Shown here: positions 1 to 8,361 of the stretch, in pieces
How the letters are laid out: every line of letters starts with the position of its first letter
Position numbering within the stretch: the first letter of the stretch is position 1
Source: an uncultured Bacteroides sp.
GTDB lineage: Bacteria; Bacteroidota; Bacteroidia; Bacteroidales; Bacteroidaceae
Assembly: GCA_900551445.1 (NCBI GenBank)
Contig: URWA01000039.1
Coordinates: forward strand, 1-25,134
DNA: 25,134 nt
Reading direction: 5' to 3'
Program-made: the position numbers and the translations under genes
The notes under the pieces: model-generated
Databases searched by the model: none
What the model was told of the DNA's origin: nothing
Seen by the model: the letters and a program-made list of their open reading frames with translations, nothing else

Positions 1-42
1 TATGGAATCAGTCCGAACAGTTTCCGGAAAACCTTGTTGTAA
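1..42 (+). CDS. C-terminal tail of an upstream protein, possibly an AraC-type regulator (partial)
   Basis: Frame 1 is open from the window edge and stops with TAA at 40-42, giving the last 13 residues YGISPNSFRKTLL. The pattern Y/F-G-x-S-P-x-x-[FY]-R-K is how many AraC-family helix-turn-helix domains end, including the DNA-binding ends of Bacteroides hybrid two-component regulators. That is family knowledge applied to a very short stretch, so the call is weak. It could equally be a chance open frame. If real, a regulator lies directly upstream of the fimbrial operon in the same orientation. Confidence 0.3.
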   Translation, partial: YGISPNSFRKTLL

Positions 43-181
43 AACATATTTAAAGCGCTGATAATATACGGATTAACAGATTTCATTGTCAGAGAAGTAA
101 ATTCTTATATGGAATCCTTTTTGGGAAAGAAGCGTCTTGACAAAATGAGAATAGGTTTTTGATAATTTGAGAATATTTTTC

Positions 182-213
182 TTTGGGTAACTTTTCATTT
201 GTATATACATTTG
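182..213 (+). promoter_or_regulatory. Bacteroides-type promoter of the fimbrial operon
   Basis: A TTTG box at 182-185 is followed after 20 nt by TACATTTG at 206-213. This matches the Bacteroides primary sigma consensus (TTTG, 19-21 nt, TAnnTTTG) in every fixed position. Transcription would begin near 220, leaving a leader of about 30 nt before the ATG at 250. No other equally good promoter is seen before the end of the fimbrial genes, so this probably drives the whole operon. Confidence 0.75.
200..209. promoter_or_regulatory. 10-bp perfect palindrome over the -7 element, possible operator
   Basis: TGTATATACA is its own reverse complement and overlaps the first bases of the -7 box at 206-213. 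A dimeric repressor or activator bound here would directly affect promoter opening. The palindrome is short and made mostly of alternating T and A, so chance is a real possibility. No second copy was noticed within the 249-base leader region. Confidence 0.25.
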
Positions 214-249
214 TTCGAAACTTCAATGGCGAAATAAAAATGTAATGCT

Positions 250-810
250 ATGAAAAAAGACTTTGTATGGATATTGTTCCTATTCGTTTGTATTTCGGCT
301 TCTGCTCAGAAAATAGCCGTCAAGACAAATTTGCTTTACGATGTTACCACCACGCTTAATCTTGGTGCCGAGTTTCGTGTGGCGCCGAAGTGGACCATTG
401 ATTTATCCGGGAATTATAACCCTTTTAAATTTGGTGATGACAAGAAGATGAAACACTGGCTGGTGCAGCCCGAGGCGCGTTACTGGTTCTGTGAGGCATT
501 TAACGGACATTTCATGGCTCTTCATGCATTAGGCGGACAATTTAATGTGGCCAACATGGATTTGGGCATTTTCCCCTCTTTTAAAGACTATCGTTATCAA
601 GGTAACATGTTTGGAGCCGGTATCGGTTATGGTTACCAGTTTGTGCTGGGCAAGCATTGGAACTTGGGGCTTGAAATTGGAGCCGGGTGGATACGTGCCA
701 ACTACGACCAGTATGACTGTCCGCATTGCGGGGAATGGCGGGGAAGTGACAAAAAAGACTATTTCGGCCTGACCAAGGCAGCCATATCACTGATTTATGT
801 AATTAAATGA
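250..810 (+). CDS. DUF3575 outer-membrane protein of fimbrial locus
   Basis: The product is 186 aa with a Sec signal peptide (MKK, hydrophobic stretch to about residue 18, cleavage likely after SASA before QK). The mature part alternates short hydrophobic and aromatic strands ending in SLIYVIK, as in small outer-membrane beta barrels. The start of the mature protein (AVKTNLLYD) and the length fit the DUF3575 family, which in Bacteroidales commonly sits beside DUF3868 and FimB/Mfa2 genes. A CPHC motif at residues 157-160 lies in a loop before the last strand. The gene is first in the operon, about 30 nt from the predicted transcription start, and ends just upstream of the DUF3868 gene. A role in fimbrial export or assembly at the outer membrane is inferred from context only. 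Confidence 0.8.
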   Translation: MKKDFVWILFLFVCISASAQKIAVKTNLLYDVTTTLNLGAEFRVAPKWTIDLSGNYNPFKFGDDKKMKHWLVQPEARYWFCEAFNGHFMALHALGGQFNVANMDLGIFPSFKDYRYQGNMFGAGIGYGYQFVLGKHWNLGLEIGAGWIRANYDQYDCPHCGEWRGSDKKDYFGLTKAAISLIYVIK

Positions 811-824
811 TGGAGGAACACAGG

Positions 825-2288
825 ATGAAAAAATATATTATCTCTCTTGCATGGGTACTGGCTGCCGGAATTCCCGTACTGGGCCAGACTTCTTATCTGA
901 GCGAAATAAAGATTGTTGACCGTGAAGTGGTAAAAACGAGTGACCGTCAGGCCAACGTGAAGATGACAGTGAACTTGGACGATTTGGATATCAAGAACCA
1001 ACATTCATTGTGCGTGGTGCCGGTGATTCTTTCTGCCGACGGCAGCCAAGAGCAGGAACTTCCTTCCTTTGTAATTAACGGTAAGGTGCGCGACAGAGTG
1101 CAGGAACGTACGGAGGCTTTTGAACATACTGACCTCAACCCGGGAGCTGTGGCGAAGGTGCGTCGCAAGAACGGATCGTCGCAGACTCTTGATTATGATG
1201 CATCTGTGCCTTTCAAACAGTGGATGATTGGCGGCAACCTCCAGCTTCGTGGGTACGTGACAGGTTGTGCCCAATGTAACGACGGCGATGAAACAGCCAC
1301 TACAGGTGATATTTTCCCGCCGATGAATCCGGCCTACTATTCTCCGTTCATCCAGCCGAAGGAAGAGATTGTGAAGCGTCGTTCCGAAACACGTTCTGCC
1401 CGTCTGCAGTTCCGTCAGGACAGCCACCGCATCGACCCGAAATTCAAGAACAACCGTGCGGAACTGGACACCGTGAGCAACTCCATTTCGTTGGTGAAAG
1501 ATAATCACGACCTGACCATTACCGGCATTTACGTGACAGGTTATGCTTCTCCAGAAGGAACTTTTGCTTATAACATGAAGCTGTCTGAACGTCGTGCCAA
1601 AGCCTTTACGGAATATATGAAAGACGATTTGAAGGGTGTTGACCCGCAGTTGTATCATGTGGACTGGAAGGGTGAAGACTGGGCAGGTTTGCGTGAGGAA
1701 GTGGTGAAATATCCTGATTTGTTGAAGATTGATGAAGTATTGAATATCATTGATAACTGCGGAGACGACAAGGACGCTTGCGAAGAACAGTTGAAAGCCT
1801 TGGTCCCGCCTGAAATCTACCAGCGTTTGCTGAATGAGATGTATCCGGCAGTTCGTCGAAACGAATATCGTATTGAATACAATGTACGCCATTTTGATTT
1901 GGCAGAAGGCAAGGAAATGATCAAGACCCGTCCAGACCTGATGAGCGTGAGCGAGATTCAGCAGGTGGCCGACAGTTACGGCAAGGGGAGCCCTGAATAT
2001 GTGGATTGTCTGGTGCGCGGTGCAAAAGCCTATCCGAACGATGTGACAGCAGTGAACAATGCTGCTTTGGCCCTGATGGAAGCCAACCGTACGGACGAAG
2101 CCATCCGCTTGCTGGAAAATGCGCCGGCAGAAGGTGAATTGCTGAACATGAAGGGAGCTGCCTATGCCAAGGCAGGCAATCTGGAAAAGGCCGCACAGGC
2201 TTTCTCTGAAGCTCAGGCCAAGGGATACAGCCAGGCAGGCGAGAACCTTTCCCTGTTGAAGCAATACATGGATTACATGGCAGAATAA
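825..2288 (+). CDS. DUF3868 / OmpA-like / TPR protein of fimbrial locus
   Basis: The ATG at 825 is preferred because GGAGGAACACAGG lies immediately upstream and because it gives a clean signal peptide (MKKYIIS to about VLGQ, residue 21). An in-frame ATG at 807 would add six charged residues and overlap the previous stop. The 487-aa protein has a DUF3868-like N-terminal part (to about 130), a GCAQC segment at 147-151, an OmpA-C-like region around 200-265 including GYASPEGT and LSERRAKA (typical of peptidoglycan-binding OmpA domains), and a C-terminal TPR-like helical part from about 390 (NNAALALMEANRTDEAIRLL, then a second similar helix pair). It probably links the fimbrial outer-membrane machinery to the cell wall. 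That role is inferred from domains and from its pairing with DUF3575. Confidence 0.82.
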   Translation: MKKYIISLAWVLAAGIPVLGQTSYLSEIKIVDREVVKTSDRQANVKMTVNLDDLDIKNQHSLCVVPVILSADGSQEQELPSFVINGKVRDRVQERTEAFEHTDLNPGAVAKVRRKNGSSQTLDYDASVPFKQWMIGGNLQLRGYVTGCAQCNDGDETATTGDIFPPMNPAYYSPFIQPKEEIVKRRSETRSARLQFRQDSHRIDPKFKNNRAELDTVSNSISLVKDNHDLTITGIYVTGYASPEGTFAYNMKLSERRAKAFTEYMKDDLKGVDPQLYHVDWKGEDWAGLREEVVKYPDLLKIDEVLNIIDNCGDDKDACEEQLKALVPPEIYQRLLNEMYPAVRRNEYRIEYNVRHFDLAEGKEMIKTRPDLMSVSEIQQVADSYGKGSPEYVDCLVRGAKAYPNDVTAVNNAALALMEANRTDEAIRLLENAPAEGELLNMKGAAYAKAGNLEKAAQAFSEAQAKGYSQAGENLSLLKQYMDYMAE

Positions 2289-2346
2289 GTATTTTGAATA
2301 AATGAGATTGAAATAAAATGATGTTTAATTAAAAATTTAGTTTACT

Positions 2347-3519
2347 ATGAAACTGACTAAGAGTTTATTTTTGGCATTTGCGGGCTTGGGTTTGTTCGCA
2401 TGTTCTAACGAAGAAGTAGTTGAAAACCAGCTTCCTGCAGGTTCAGGGGCAGTTTCCGTAAAATTAGTAAATCCGGCATTGGGCAGCCGTGCTATAGCAG
2501 ATCCGACAGATGGTGATGCGGGTACTACTACAATTCCTATTACTGGAGAAATTACTGTTAGTTTATATGAACAAGGTAATCCAGGTACACCAGCACAAAC
2601 ACTTACCATTGATGCCGGTAATATAGAAGCTGATACAAAACTGACTTTCTGGAATGTGACTGCGCCGGGTAAGATTACTGTTTCTATTAATGGAGGTCAA
2701 GCAGATTATGCTAACGTTCTTCTTGGGAATGTACAGCAGGCTCCGTCTGGAATACCAGCATACGGAGAAACTAGTGCATTTACAAAGACGAATCAGACAG
2801 GTTCACCTATACTTGCAAATGATAACGACGGTACTGGTAATAAGACAGAGCAGGGTGCTGAGGAAGGTGACCAGAATAAAACTTATCAATTGTATAGTGC
2901 AACTGTTACAATGGCAATTCCTGTAGCACGTTTGGAGGTTTCTGGCATTACGCATGTTGATGAGGGTAGTTCTTGTGCATACAGTAAGTTGACTATTGCA
3001 GGAGCTTATATGGATAATCTGTACACAAAAGGTGGAAGCTATGATAATGGTGCTTATAGTGATGGTAGTATTCCTCAAGATTATTGCTGGTTAGCAGGGC
3101 AAAAACCAAGTTTGGGAACTGGAATCGATGCTGTACTTAAAGATGAGATTACAGGTGATGAGAGTACACGTAATTTTAAAACAGGTACTTGGCCAGCCGT
3201 TGACAAAGCTTTTGCTTATAATTTCTATGCTGGTACAGACAATCCTATCTTTAAGATTTACTTTGATAACTCTGAGAGTGTAGATCCGTCAAATCCGCTT
3301 CCTGCTCCACGTTATGCCATGGTTACTAAGTACACGAATGCAGATGGCAGCGGTGATGTTACTTTTGAGAACGGCAAGATTTATCGTATAACTAGTGCAA
3401 AGTTAGCAGATAAGAACATCATTGGTGATGAAGGCGGTAATACTTTGTATGGTGTGGAAGTAACTGTAACAGAAGCTACCTGGTCATTACTAGATATTGA
3501 AGCAGAATGGGCTGAATAA
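2347..3519 (+). CDS. Fimbrillin-like lipoprotein, probable major fimbrial subunit
   Basis: The 390-aa protein begins with a lipoprotein signal; the lipobox is LFAC with Cys19. Arg48 in GSRAIAD lies 29 residues after the Cys and is a candidate maturation site, as known for P. gingivalis FimA, where Arg cleavage frees the groove for strand exchange. The rest is beta-rich with VARLEVSGI near the middle and a final strand region ending TWSLLDIEAEWAE, as in Mfa1/FimA-type fimbrillins. Its position before the FimB/Mfa2-like anchor and the strong hairpin after it suit the most abundant subunit. The A/T-rich leader before the ATG is typical of well-expressed Bacteroides genes. Which subunit is truly the major one needs protein data. 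No specific gene name is claimed. Confidence 0.8.
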   Translation: MKLTKSLFLAFAGLGLFACSNEEVVENQLPAGSGAVSVKLVNPALGSRAIADPTDGDAGTTTIPITGEITVSLYEQGNPGTPAQTLTIDAGNIEADTKLTFWNVTAPGKITVSINGGQADYANVLLGNVQQAPSGIPAYGETSAFTKTNQTGSPILANDNDGTGNKTEQGAEEGDQNKTYQLYSATVTMAIPVARLEVSGITHVDEGSSCAYSKLTIAGAYMDNLYTKGGSYDNGAYSDGSIPQDYCWLAGQKPSLGTGIDAVLKDEITGDESTRNFKTGTWPAVDKAFAYNFYAGTDNPIFKIYFDNSESVDPSNPLPAPRYAMVTKYTNADGSGDVTFENGKIYRITSAKLADKNIIGDEGGNTLYGVEVTVTEATWSLLDIEAEWAE

Positions 3520-3534
3520 TCCTTTTGTTAAATA

Positions 3535-3564
3535 AAGTCTAGTGGCTGTAATGCCACTAGACTT
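3535..3564 (+). terminator. Perfect 12-bp hairpin after major fimbrillin gene; internal terminator or attenuator
   Basis: The arms AAGTCTAGTGGC (3535-3546) and GCCACTAGACTT (3553-3564) pair perfectly across a 6-nt loop, starting 16 nt after the fimbrillin stop codon. The downstream tract is only ATCTTT, a weak U-run, so termination is probably partial. The hairpin could also protect the 3' end of the major-subunit transcript. No new promoter is evident before the next gene at 3607, so the anchor and tip genes would depend on read-through. Confidence 0.7.
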
Positions 3565-3606
3565 ATCTTTCAGAACATACAGATTCTTAATTTAGAAATA
3601 AACAAT

Positions 3607-4569
3607 ATGATGAAAAACATAAAAATGATATTGATGTCACTGCTGGTTCTCGTCCTGCCGAGCAGTTGTATCAAAGAAGATTTTGATAATTGCGACAATG
3701 TGACCATCTATTTTCAATATTTGGCGGATGGTGATAGGGACGTTTTGTATCAATATATGAAGAAAATAGACCTGTATGTTTTCGATGAAGGTGGTCACAT
3801 TATGGGTGTAGGCCATTATAATGAGGACGAATTAAGAACATTTTCTGCCAAGCCTTCTTTCAAACTTACACCAGGGCGTAAATATAAGGTAGTAGCTGTA
3901 GGCAATGCATACGAACGTACTGAGGTGGTAAATTTGACAACAGAAACTGAGTTTGATAAGATTTATCTTCAGCATCCGGCATGGGGGTCAGGTGATAACG
4001 TGGATGGACATGATCATAATTATATAGGTCAAGAAGAGTTCTTCATTCCATCAAAAGATGAATTTACGGTCTATCGTGACACTGTGACACTTTATAGTGC
4101 ACATGTCAATGTTGATATTGAGATTAACGGGCTTCCCGCCCCTGAAGCAGTACGTGCGGGAGAAGATATGCCTTTTAAGTTAATGATTGAACAATCAAAT
4201 GCACAGACGGATTTTGAAGGTAATATTAATGATGCGGAAGAGGCCAAAGGAACGTGTTATCCTAACTTAATTTATGACTATGAACGTAATTGCTATCGTA
4301 CCGATGACCTTTGTTTGTTCCGTATGAATAACCATTATGGACATATTGATGAATCATGTTGTGAACATCAGTTGGTTTTGGTAAATACTTTAACGGGGGA
4401 AGAAATGGTACGTGGTAATATATATAACTATGTGAAAGCACATGAGGGTGATTTTGATTTGACTAAGCAGGAGGCCACATTGCCTATCGCTATTAATTTT
4501 ACTGAGACAACAGTGGAAATCAAGTTGCCTGTATGGTATGTAGAAGATGTGGAACCGGGGTGGAATTAA
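3607..4569 (+). CDS. FimB/Mfa2-family fimbrial anchor subunit
   Basis: The 320-aa lipoprotein has the lipobox LPSSC with Cys21 (Cys20 if the adjacent ATG at 3610 is used). It then runs into CDNVTIYFQY and a KIDLYVFD strand, the opening pattern of FimB/Mfa2 proteins, followed by KLTPGRKYKVVAVGNA. FimB and Mfa2 are cell-surface anchors that cap the base of the fimbria and limit its length. Unlike its neighbours, it has no Arg-Ala/Arg-Ser site 20-33 residues after the lipid Cys, which fits an anchor that stays lipidated. It lies between the probable major subunit and the accessory subunits, and its stop is 17 nt before the next ATG, so it is likely co-translated with that gene. Confidence 0.85.
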   Translation: MMKNIKMILMSLLVLVLPSSCIKEDFDNCDNVTIYFQYLADGDRDVLYQYMKKIDLYVFDEGGHIMGVGHYNEDELRTFSAKPSFKLTPGRKYKVVAVGNAYERTEVVNLTTETEFDKIYLQHPAWGSGDNVDGHDHNYIGQEEFFIPSKDEFTVYRDTVTLYSAHVNVDIEINGLPAPEAVRAGEDMPFKLMIEQSNAQTDFEGNINDAEEAKGTCYPNLIYDYERNCYRTDDLCLFRMNNHYGHIDESCCEHQLVLVNTLTGEEMVRGNIYNYVKAHEGDFDLTKQEATLPIAINFTETTVEIKLPVWYVEDVEPGWN

Positions 4570-4586
4570 AAAGGGAGGATTTGAAT

Positions 4587-6005
4587 ATGAGAAACAAAAT
4601 GAAAAGCTATGGTATTGGGGCTTGCCTGCTCCTTCTGTTGGCGTTGCTTCCCACTTCCTGTATAAAAGATGATTATGCGGCAAGGGAGAAGGCCTCGGTA
4701 ACTATGACATTTACCACAAGAGCGCAAAGTGCCAGTCCTTTGGCGGATGGCAGCAACGCTTTGCTGGATAACGAACAAATGGAAACATTGCGCGTAATTG
4801 TTGCGCGAACTGCCACTCAGGAAGTCTTGTATAATGTGAAGTATACGACTTTTGATGTGGGTGATAACGGCCAATTGTATAAGACCATTACTTTTAGTGA
4901 ACTGACAATCAATCAGGAGGGTGAGGATTTCGATTTTTATGCAATAGCTAATGAGGAAGCCTTTGGTAGTTTACCTGACGGGAAAAACATAAATTTGACT
5001 GAACAGAAATCACGTGTTCTGACTAATGATTTTAATACTCCGGTTCTGTCACAGCTTCCGCAAGCAGTTTATCAGAAAATACATGTAGCGCCGCAAGAAA
5101 ACAATGCGGCAACTATGCAATTGATGTTCCCGGTGGCAAAAGTGAACTTGAGTTTCATAAATACTACGGGAAGTGAACAGACTATCTCTAATATAAGTTT
5201 GCATAAGCAGACACCAGATAGAGCTAAATTATTCTATGATGGCAATATGCCTGGTGGTGTTTCTTTGAACAGAGCAATTGGATTTGATAATGTTACTTTG
5301 TCTGCAGCAGAAGAAAATACTAAAGCTGGTGTACGTTATGTTTATCCGGGTGAAACAGGTATGCAATATGTGCTGACAGCTCAATGGAATAACAAGGAGT
5401 ATACGCTTCCTTTGACTATAGGTAATCAAGTACTTACGAATCTGGCACGAGGTATGCAATATGATGTGACAGTCACGTTAAAAGGAGGTGGCTTGACTGT
5501 TAGCTGTAATGTTTTGGATTGGGACGATTTGTCTCATGAAGTACAATTGTCGGACAAAGGTGAATTTGAGATCACCATAGTAAATGTTCAGCCTTTTTCT
5601 TGGGGAGATAACAATGAAAATAAAGCTATTGCTACGCAATTCGGTGAGGGTGCTGGTGCTGACGACCGCTACGCTACATTAACATTACGTATGACTTCTC
5701 CAAAGGGTGTAACATGGCAGGCACATTTGGATAACCCTGACTTTGAATTTGTAGGAGAAAGCGAAGGAGTTGGTGGAGACAAAGAAGTGACACTTAAAAT
5801 CAGGCCAGTGAAAACTTATGATGCACAGGTTCGTTCTGTTACCCATTTGTATGTGACTATTGGCACGAAACCGAATGAAAAAGCATTGTTTGTCAGTGAA
5901 GATTACAGAAACGAGTTGTGTACAGATAATGGTACGGATATTCCGATTGTTCAGGTTTCTCCTGCAGAAGGAGATGGAGTTTGGCGTCCGACAACAAATC
6001 CTTGA
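4587..6005 (+). CDS. Fimbrillin-like lipoprotein, probable accessory subunit
   Basis: The ATG at 4587 is chosen because GGGAGG lies 8 nt upstream and it starts directly with a lipoprotein signal; the open frame extends upstream to 4533 only by overlapping the anchor gene. The 472-aa product has lipobox LPTSC (Cys25) and a candidate protease site at Arg45 (FTTRAQSA). The N-terminal half has the fimbrillin pattern, including FPVAKVNLSF, a motif common where Mfa1/FimA-type proteins begin their second beta domain. The C-terminal third (from about 325) is a different beta-rich section of unknown function ending GVWRPTTNP. It is probably an incorporated minor subunit near the tip, analogous in position to FimC/Mfa3-type genes, but equivalence is not shown. 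Confidence 0.72.
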   Translation: MRNKMKSYGIGACLLLLLALLPTSCIKDDYAAREKASVTMTFTTRAQSASPLADGSNALLDNEQMETLRVIVARTATQEVLYNVKYTTFDVGDNGQLYKTITFSELTINQEGEDFDFYAIANEEAFGSLPDGKNINLTEQKSRVLTNDFNTPVLSQLPQAVYQKIHVAPQENNAATMQLMFPVAKVNLSFINTTGSEQTISNISLHKQTPDRAKLFYDGNMPGGVSLNRAIGFDNVTLSAAEENTKAGVRYVYPGETGMQYVLTAQWNNKEYTLPLTIGNQVLTNLARGMQYDVTVTLKGGGLTVSCNVLDWDDLSHEVQLSDKGEFEITIVNVQPFSWGDNNENKAIATQFGEGAGADDRYATLTLRMTSPKGVTWQAHLDNPDFEFVGESEGVGGDKEVTLKIRPVKTYDAQVRSVTHLYVTIGTKPNEKALFVSEDYRNELCTDNGTDIPIVQVSPAEGDGVWRPTTNP

Positions 6006-6077
6006 TAAAAGTGGAAGTCTTTGAATGGAGATTTTTGGAACTTTCTAAATATTGACAGACCTTAATTGATAAAAATT

Positions 6078-8339
6078 ATGATAGACAAGAAATATATAAC
6101 ACGTGTATTAAGCTGGATGATATGTCTCGTAGCTGTAGTCTTGATGACAGCTTGTGCGGAAGATAAGCTATTTGGCTCATCGGCTGATGGGGCAGAAAAA
6201 GAAGGACTTAGTATTTCTCTTTCGCTCGATGGTATGCAGTTGGCTTCACGTTCGGCAAATGTTCCGTCATTGAATGAAAACGTTGTAAAAAAGATGGATG
6301 TGTTTTTATTTGGTCCGAATGAAACATTTATGAAGCATGTTGTTGCGGGCGATGGTACTGCTTCTGTGGAAAAGGTTACTCTATATCAGGGTAGCAGTTG
6401 GAAAACTGAATTTGCAGCGGATAGTGAATATACTCTCTATGTACTTGCAAACTATAAAGGGGATACAGATTTGGAAACAATCAATACCGTACAAGGATTG
6501 AAGGATTTGGTGGCAAAGGATGCAGAAGTAGCCGTATGGGAAGGTATGAACAATTATACTGATAAGACATTCCTGATGGACGGCAAAAAAGTCTTCAAAG
6601 GTAGTGATCTTCCTACAGATCAGTCTACGTATAATATTAATGTGGATGTGAAGCATGCAGCGATAAAAATTGAGGTGACAGTGAAGTTTTCGGATGATTG
6701 GAAAAGTAAGTTTACAGCGAATGGATTGGAAGCTCAGTTTACCAACTATGCTACAGCTACGGCAGCCTTGGAAGAGGCACCGATGTTGGATGCGGATGAA
6801 CGTGAATTTACAACTTTTCCGGCAGCGACTTCAAATGTATTGGACCGCTTTAGTGCAGACCCAATTTATGAGAAAGGTCAAGGCGGCACAATTGATGGCA
6901 GTAAAATACTTTTTTATGCGTATGTCAATGACTGGGAACAAGCGGTAGACAATGAAACTATGTTTTTGATTGATTTGCCAGGTTCTATAAAAAAAGAGGA
7001 TGGGACAACAAGTGCATTGGCCCACAATTTCTATAAGATTCCTATTGTGCCTAACAGTCAGGAAAAAGTTTTGAAACGGAATACTTTCTATCAGGTTACA
7101 GCTGTAGTGGATATGGAAGGAAGTTCTACGATTGATGTACCGGTAGAGTTGAAGGATGTGAAAATTGAAGTAGCAGATTGGAAATCTACAAATGTAAATG
7201 TAGGTACAGGTGATAGTCCTGAATACTTGATGCTGAATGAATATCATGTAGAAATCCGTAATGCGGATGGTTATGACGGTCTTCGTTTCTATTCCTCTGC
7301 TCCGATAGATAATGTGGAGATTGTAGGATTTAATAGTCAGACAAATGCTACCGAAGCTGGAGTAGATTTTACCTATCCGGGTGAGGGAACAAAAATACCT
7401 GGTATTTTCTTTATAAATAAGGATAATGAGAGAACTGAAGTTGCTTCGAATGTCCGTGTTTCAGTGAATTGGGATAAAGATGTAACCAATGGTCAAATTT
7501 ATTTGACCTCACCTAATCCGGTGAATGTAACCAAACGTTATATCACATTAAAAGTAACGAGTGGCAATAATGTGAAGTATGTGGTGGTGGAACAGTATCC
7601 ATTGGAGTATATTCAGCCGATAGCAGGATATTATTCATATCGAGATGATAAAAAGACTGAGGGTGGCACTTATGAGACCCCAGGAAGCCGTTTTGGTATA
7701 AATTCAAATGTAGTAAATAATAGAGAATCTAGCTATTTTTTTGTACCTAAAGTGATGTATAATGGGGCAATTAGGGGATGGTATTGGAATTCATCTAGTA
7801 GAAAGACGCATACAGATTGGTCAGACTATGTTGGTGGCTGGAGCAGCTTTGATGATAATAATATGATGTATTTTGTAACGATAACAAAAACTGATTCAGA
7901 TTATAAGATAGCTCATCCTTTGACAAAGCAAGATTCACGTTATGGTAATCAATTAGTCGCAGTTGATACTGAGGAGAATGATGGGTTGGTTTCACCGCAA
8001 TTTATGTTAGCCTCTCAGTTGGGTACAGTATTGGCTCCTGATAATTGGTCTTTTGCTCAAAAGCATTGTGCTTATTATGTGGAAACATATAAAGATAGTA
8101 ATGGTAATACTGTGGTACTGGATGATTGGCGTTTACCTACTACAGCTGAGATTGAGGTGATTATTAAGTATCAAAATGATGCTAATGTAATGAGGGATGA
8201 GGTGATGTCTGAAGTATTGTCAGGACGCTATTACTATGTTGCAAAGAATGGAAGTACTGCAGACACAGGGGGTGGTTCTTCTACAGCTGTCCGTTGCATC
8301 CGCGATGTAAAGCCAACAGATAAATTCCTTCAAAAATAA
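6078..8339 (+). CDS. Large fimbrillin-like lipoprotein with C-terminal FISUMP/DUF1566-like domain
   Basis: Start at ATG 6078; an in-frame TTG at 6066 would add only four residues. The 753-aa protein has lipobox LMTAC (Cys26) and a candidate processing site at Arg58 (LASRSANV). Residues about 60-380 look like DUF4906-type fimbrillin material (KKMDVFLFGP, VKHAAIKIEV). A middle beta domain follows, with TLKVTSGN and VVVEQYPLEYI. The last 140 residues contain DDWRLPTTAEI (Trp684) and end with TAVRCIRDV. WRLPT-x-x-E together with a late VRC is the signature of FISUMP/DUF1566 domains, which adopt a C-type-lectin-like fold. A C-terminal adhesin module on a fimbrial subunit points to a tip or side adhesin. 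The ligand is unknown. The 3' third is notably AT-rich. Confidence 0.72.
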   Translation: MIDKKYITRVLSWMICLVAVVLMTACAEDKLFGSSADGAEKEGLSISLSLDGMQLASRSANVPSLNENVVKKMDVFLFGPNETFMKHVVAGDGTASVEKVTLYQGSSWKTEFAADSEYTLYVLANYKGDTDLETINTVQGLKDLVAKDAEVAVWEGMNNYTDKTFLMDGKKVFKGSDLPTDQSTYNINVDVKHAAIKIEVTVKFSDDWKSKFTANGLEAQFTNYATATAALEEAPMLDADEREFTTFPAATSNVLDRFSADPIYEKGQGGTIDGSKILFYAYVNDWEQAVDNETMFLIDLPGSIKKEDGTTSALAHNFYKIPIVPNSQEKVLKRNTFYQVTAVVDMEGSSTIDVPVELKDVKIEVADWKSTNVNVGTGDSPEYLMLNEYHVEIRNADGYDGLRFYSSAPIDNVEIVGFNSQTNATEAGVDFTYPGEGTKIPGIFFINKDNERTEVASNVRVSVNWDKDVTNGQIYLTSPNPVNVTKRYITLKVTSGNNVKYVVVEQYPLEYIQPIAGYYSYRDDKKTEGGTYETPGSRFGINSNVVNNRESSYFFVPKVMYNGAIRGWYWNSSSRKTHTDWSDYVGGWSSFDDNNMMYFVTITKTDSDYKIAHPLTKQDSRYGNQLVAVDTEENDGLVSPQFMLASQLGTVLAPDNWSFAQKHCAYYVETYKDSNGNTVVLDDWRLPTTAEIEVIIKYQNDANVMRDEVMSEVLSGRYYYVAKNGSTADTGGGSSTAVRCIRDVKPTDKFLQK

Positions 8340-8361
8340 ACCGAACTAAAAACGAAAAGTT

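Noticed and set aside
1..116. TATGGAATC repeated at 1-9 and 108-116
   Set aside because: A nine-base direct repeat in AT-rich sequence is expected by chance, and there is no further similarity around it.
43..249. Invertible promoter region upstream of the fimbrial operon
   Set aside because: I looked for flanking inverted repeats of the sort used by Bacteroides invertases and found none in the visible sequence; one arm could lie outside the window.
1005..2264. 419-codon open frame on the minus strand
   Set aside because: It lies wholly antisense to the DUF3868/OmpA/TPR gene, whose signal peptide, domains and ribosome site are clear. The translation is rich in His, Arg, Gln and Phe with no recognisable motif, as expected of a shadow frame.
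6066..6077. TTG start for the 753-aa fimbrillin-like protein
   Set aside because: It adds only four residues; the ATG at 6078 gives a normal lipoprotein signal and is the more usual start codon.
6006..6077. Internal promoter before the 753-aa subunit
   Set aside because: A TTTG at about 6018 is not followed by a TAnnTTTG at 19-21 nt; TAAATATTG is the nearest and does not fit.
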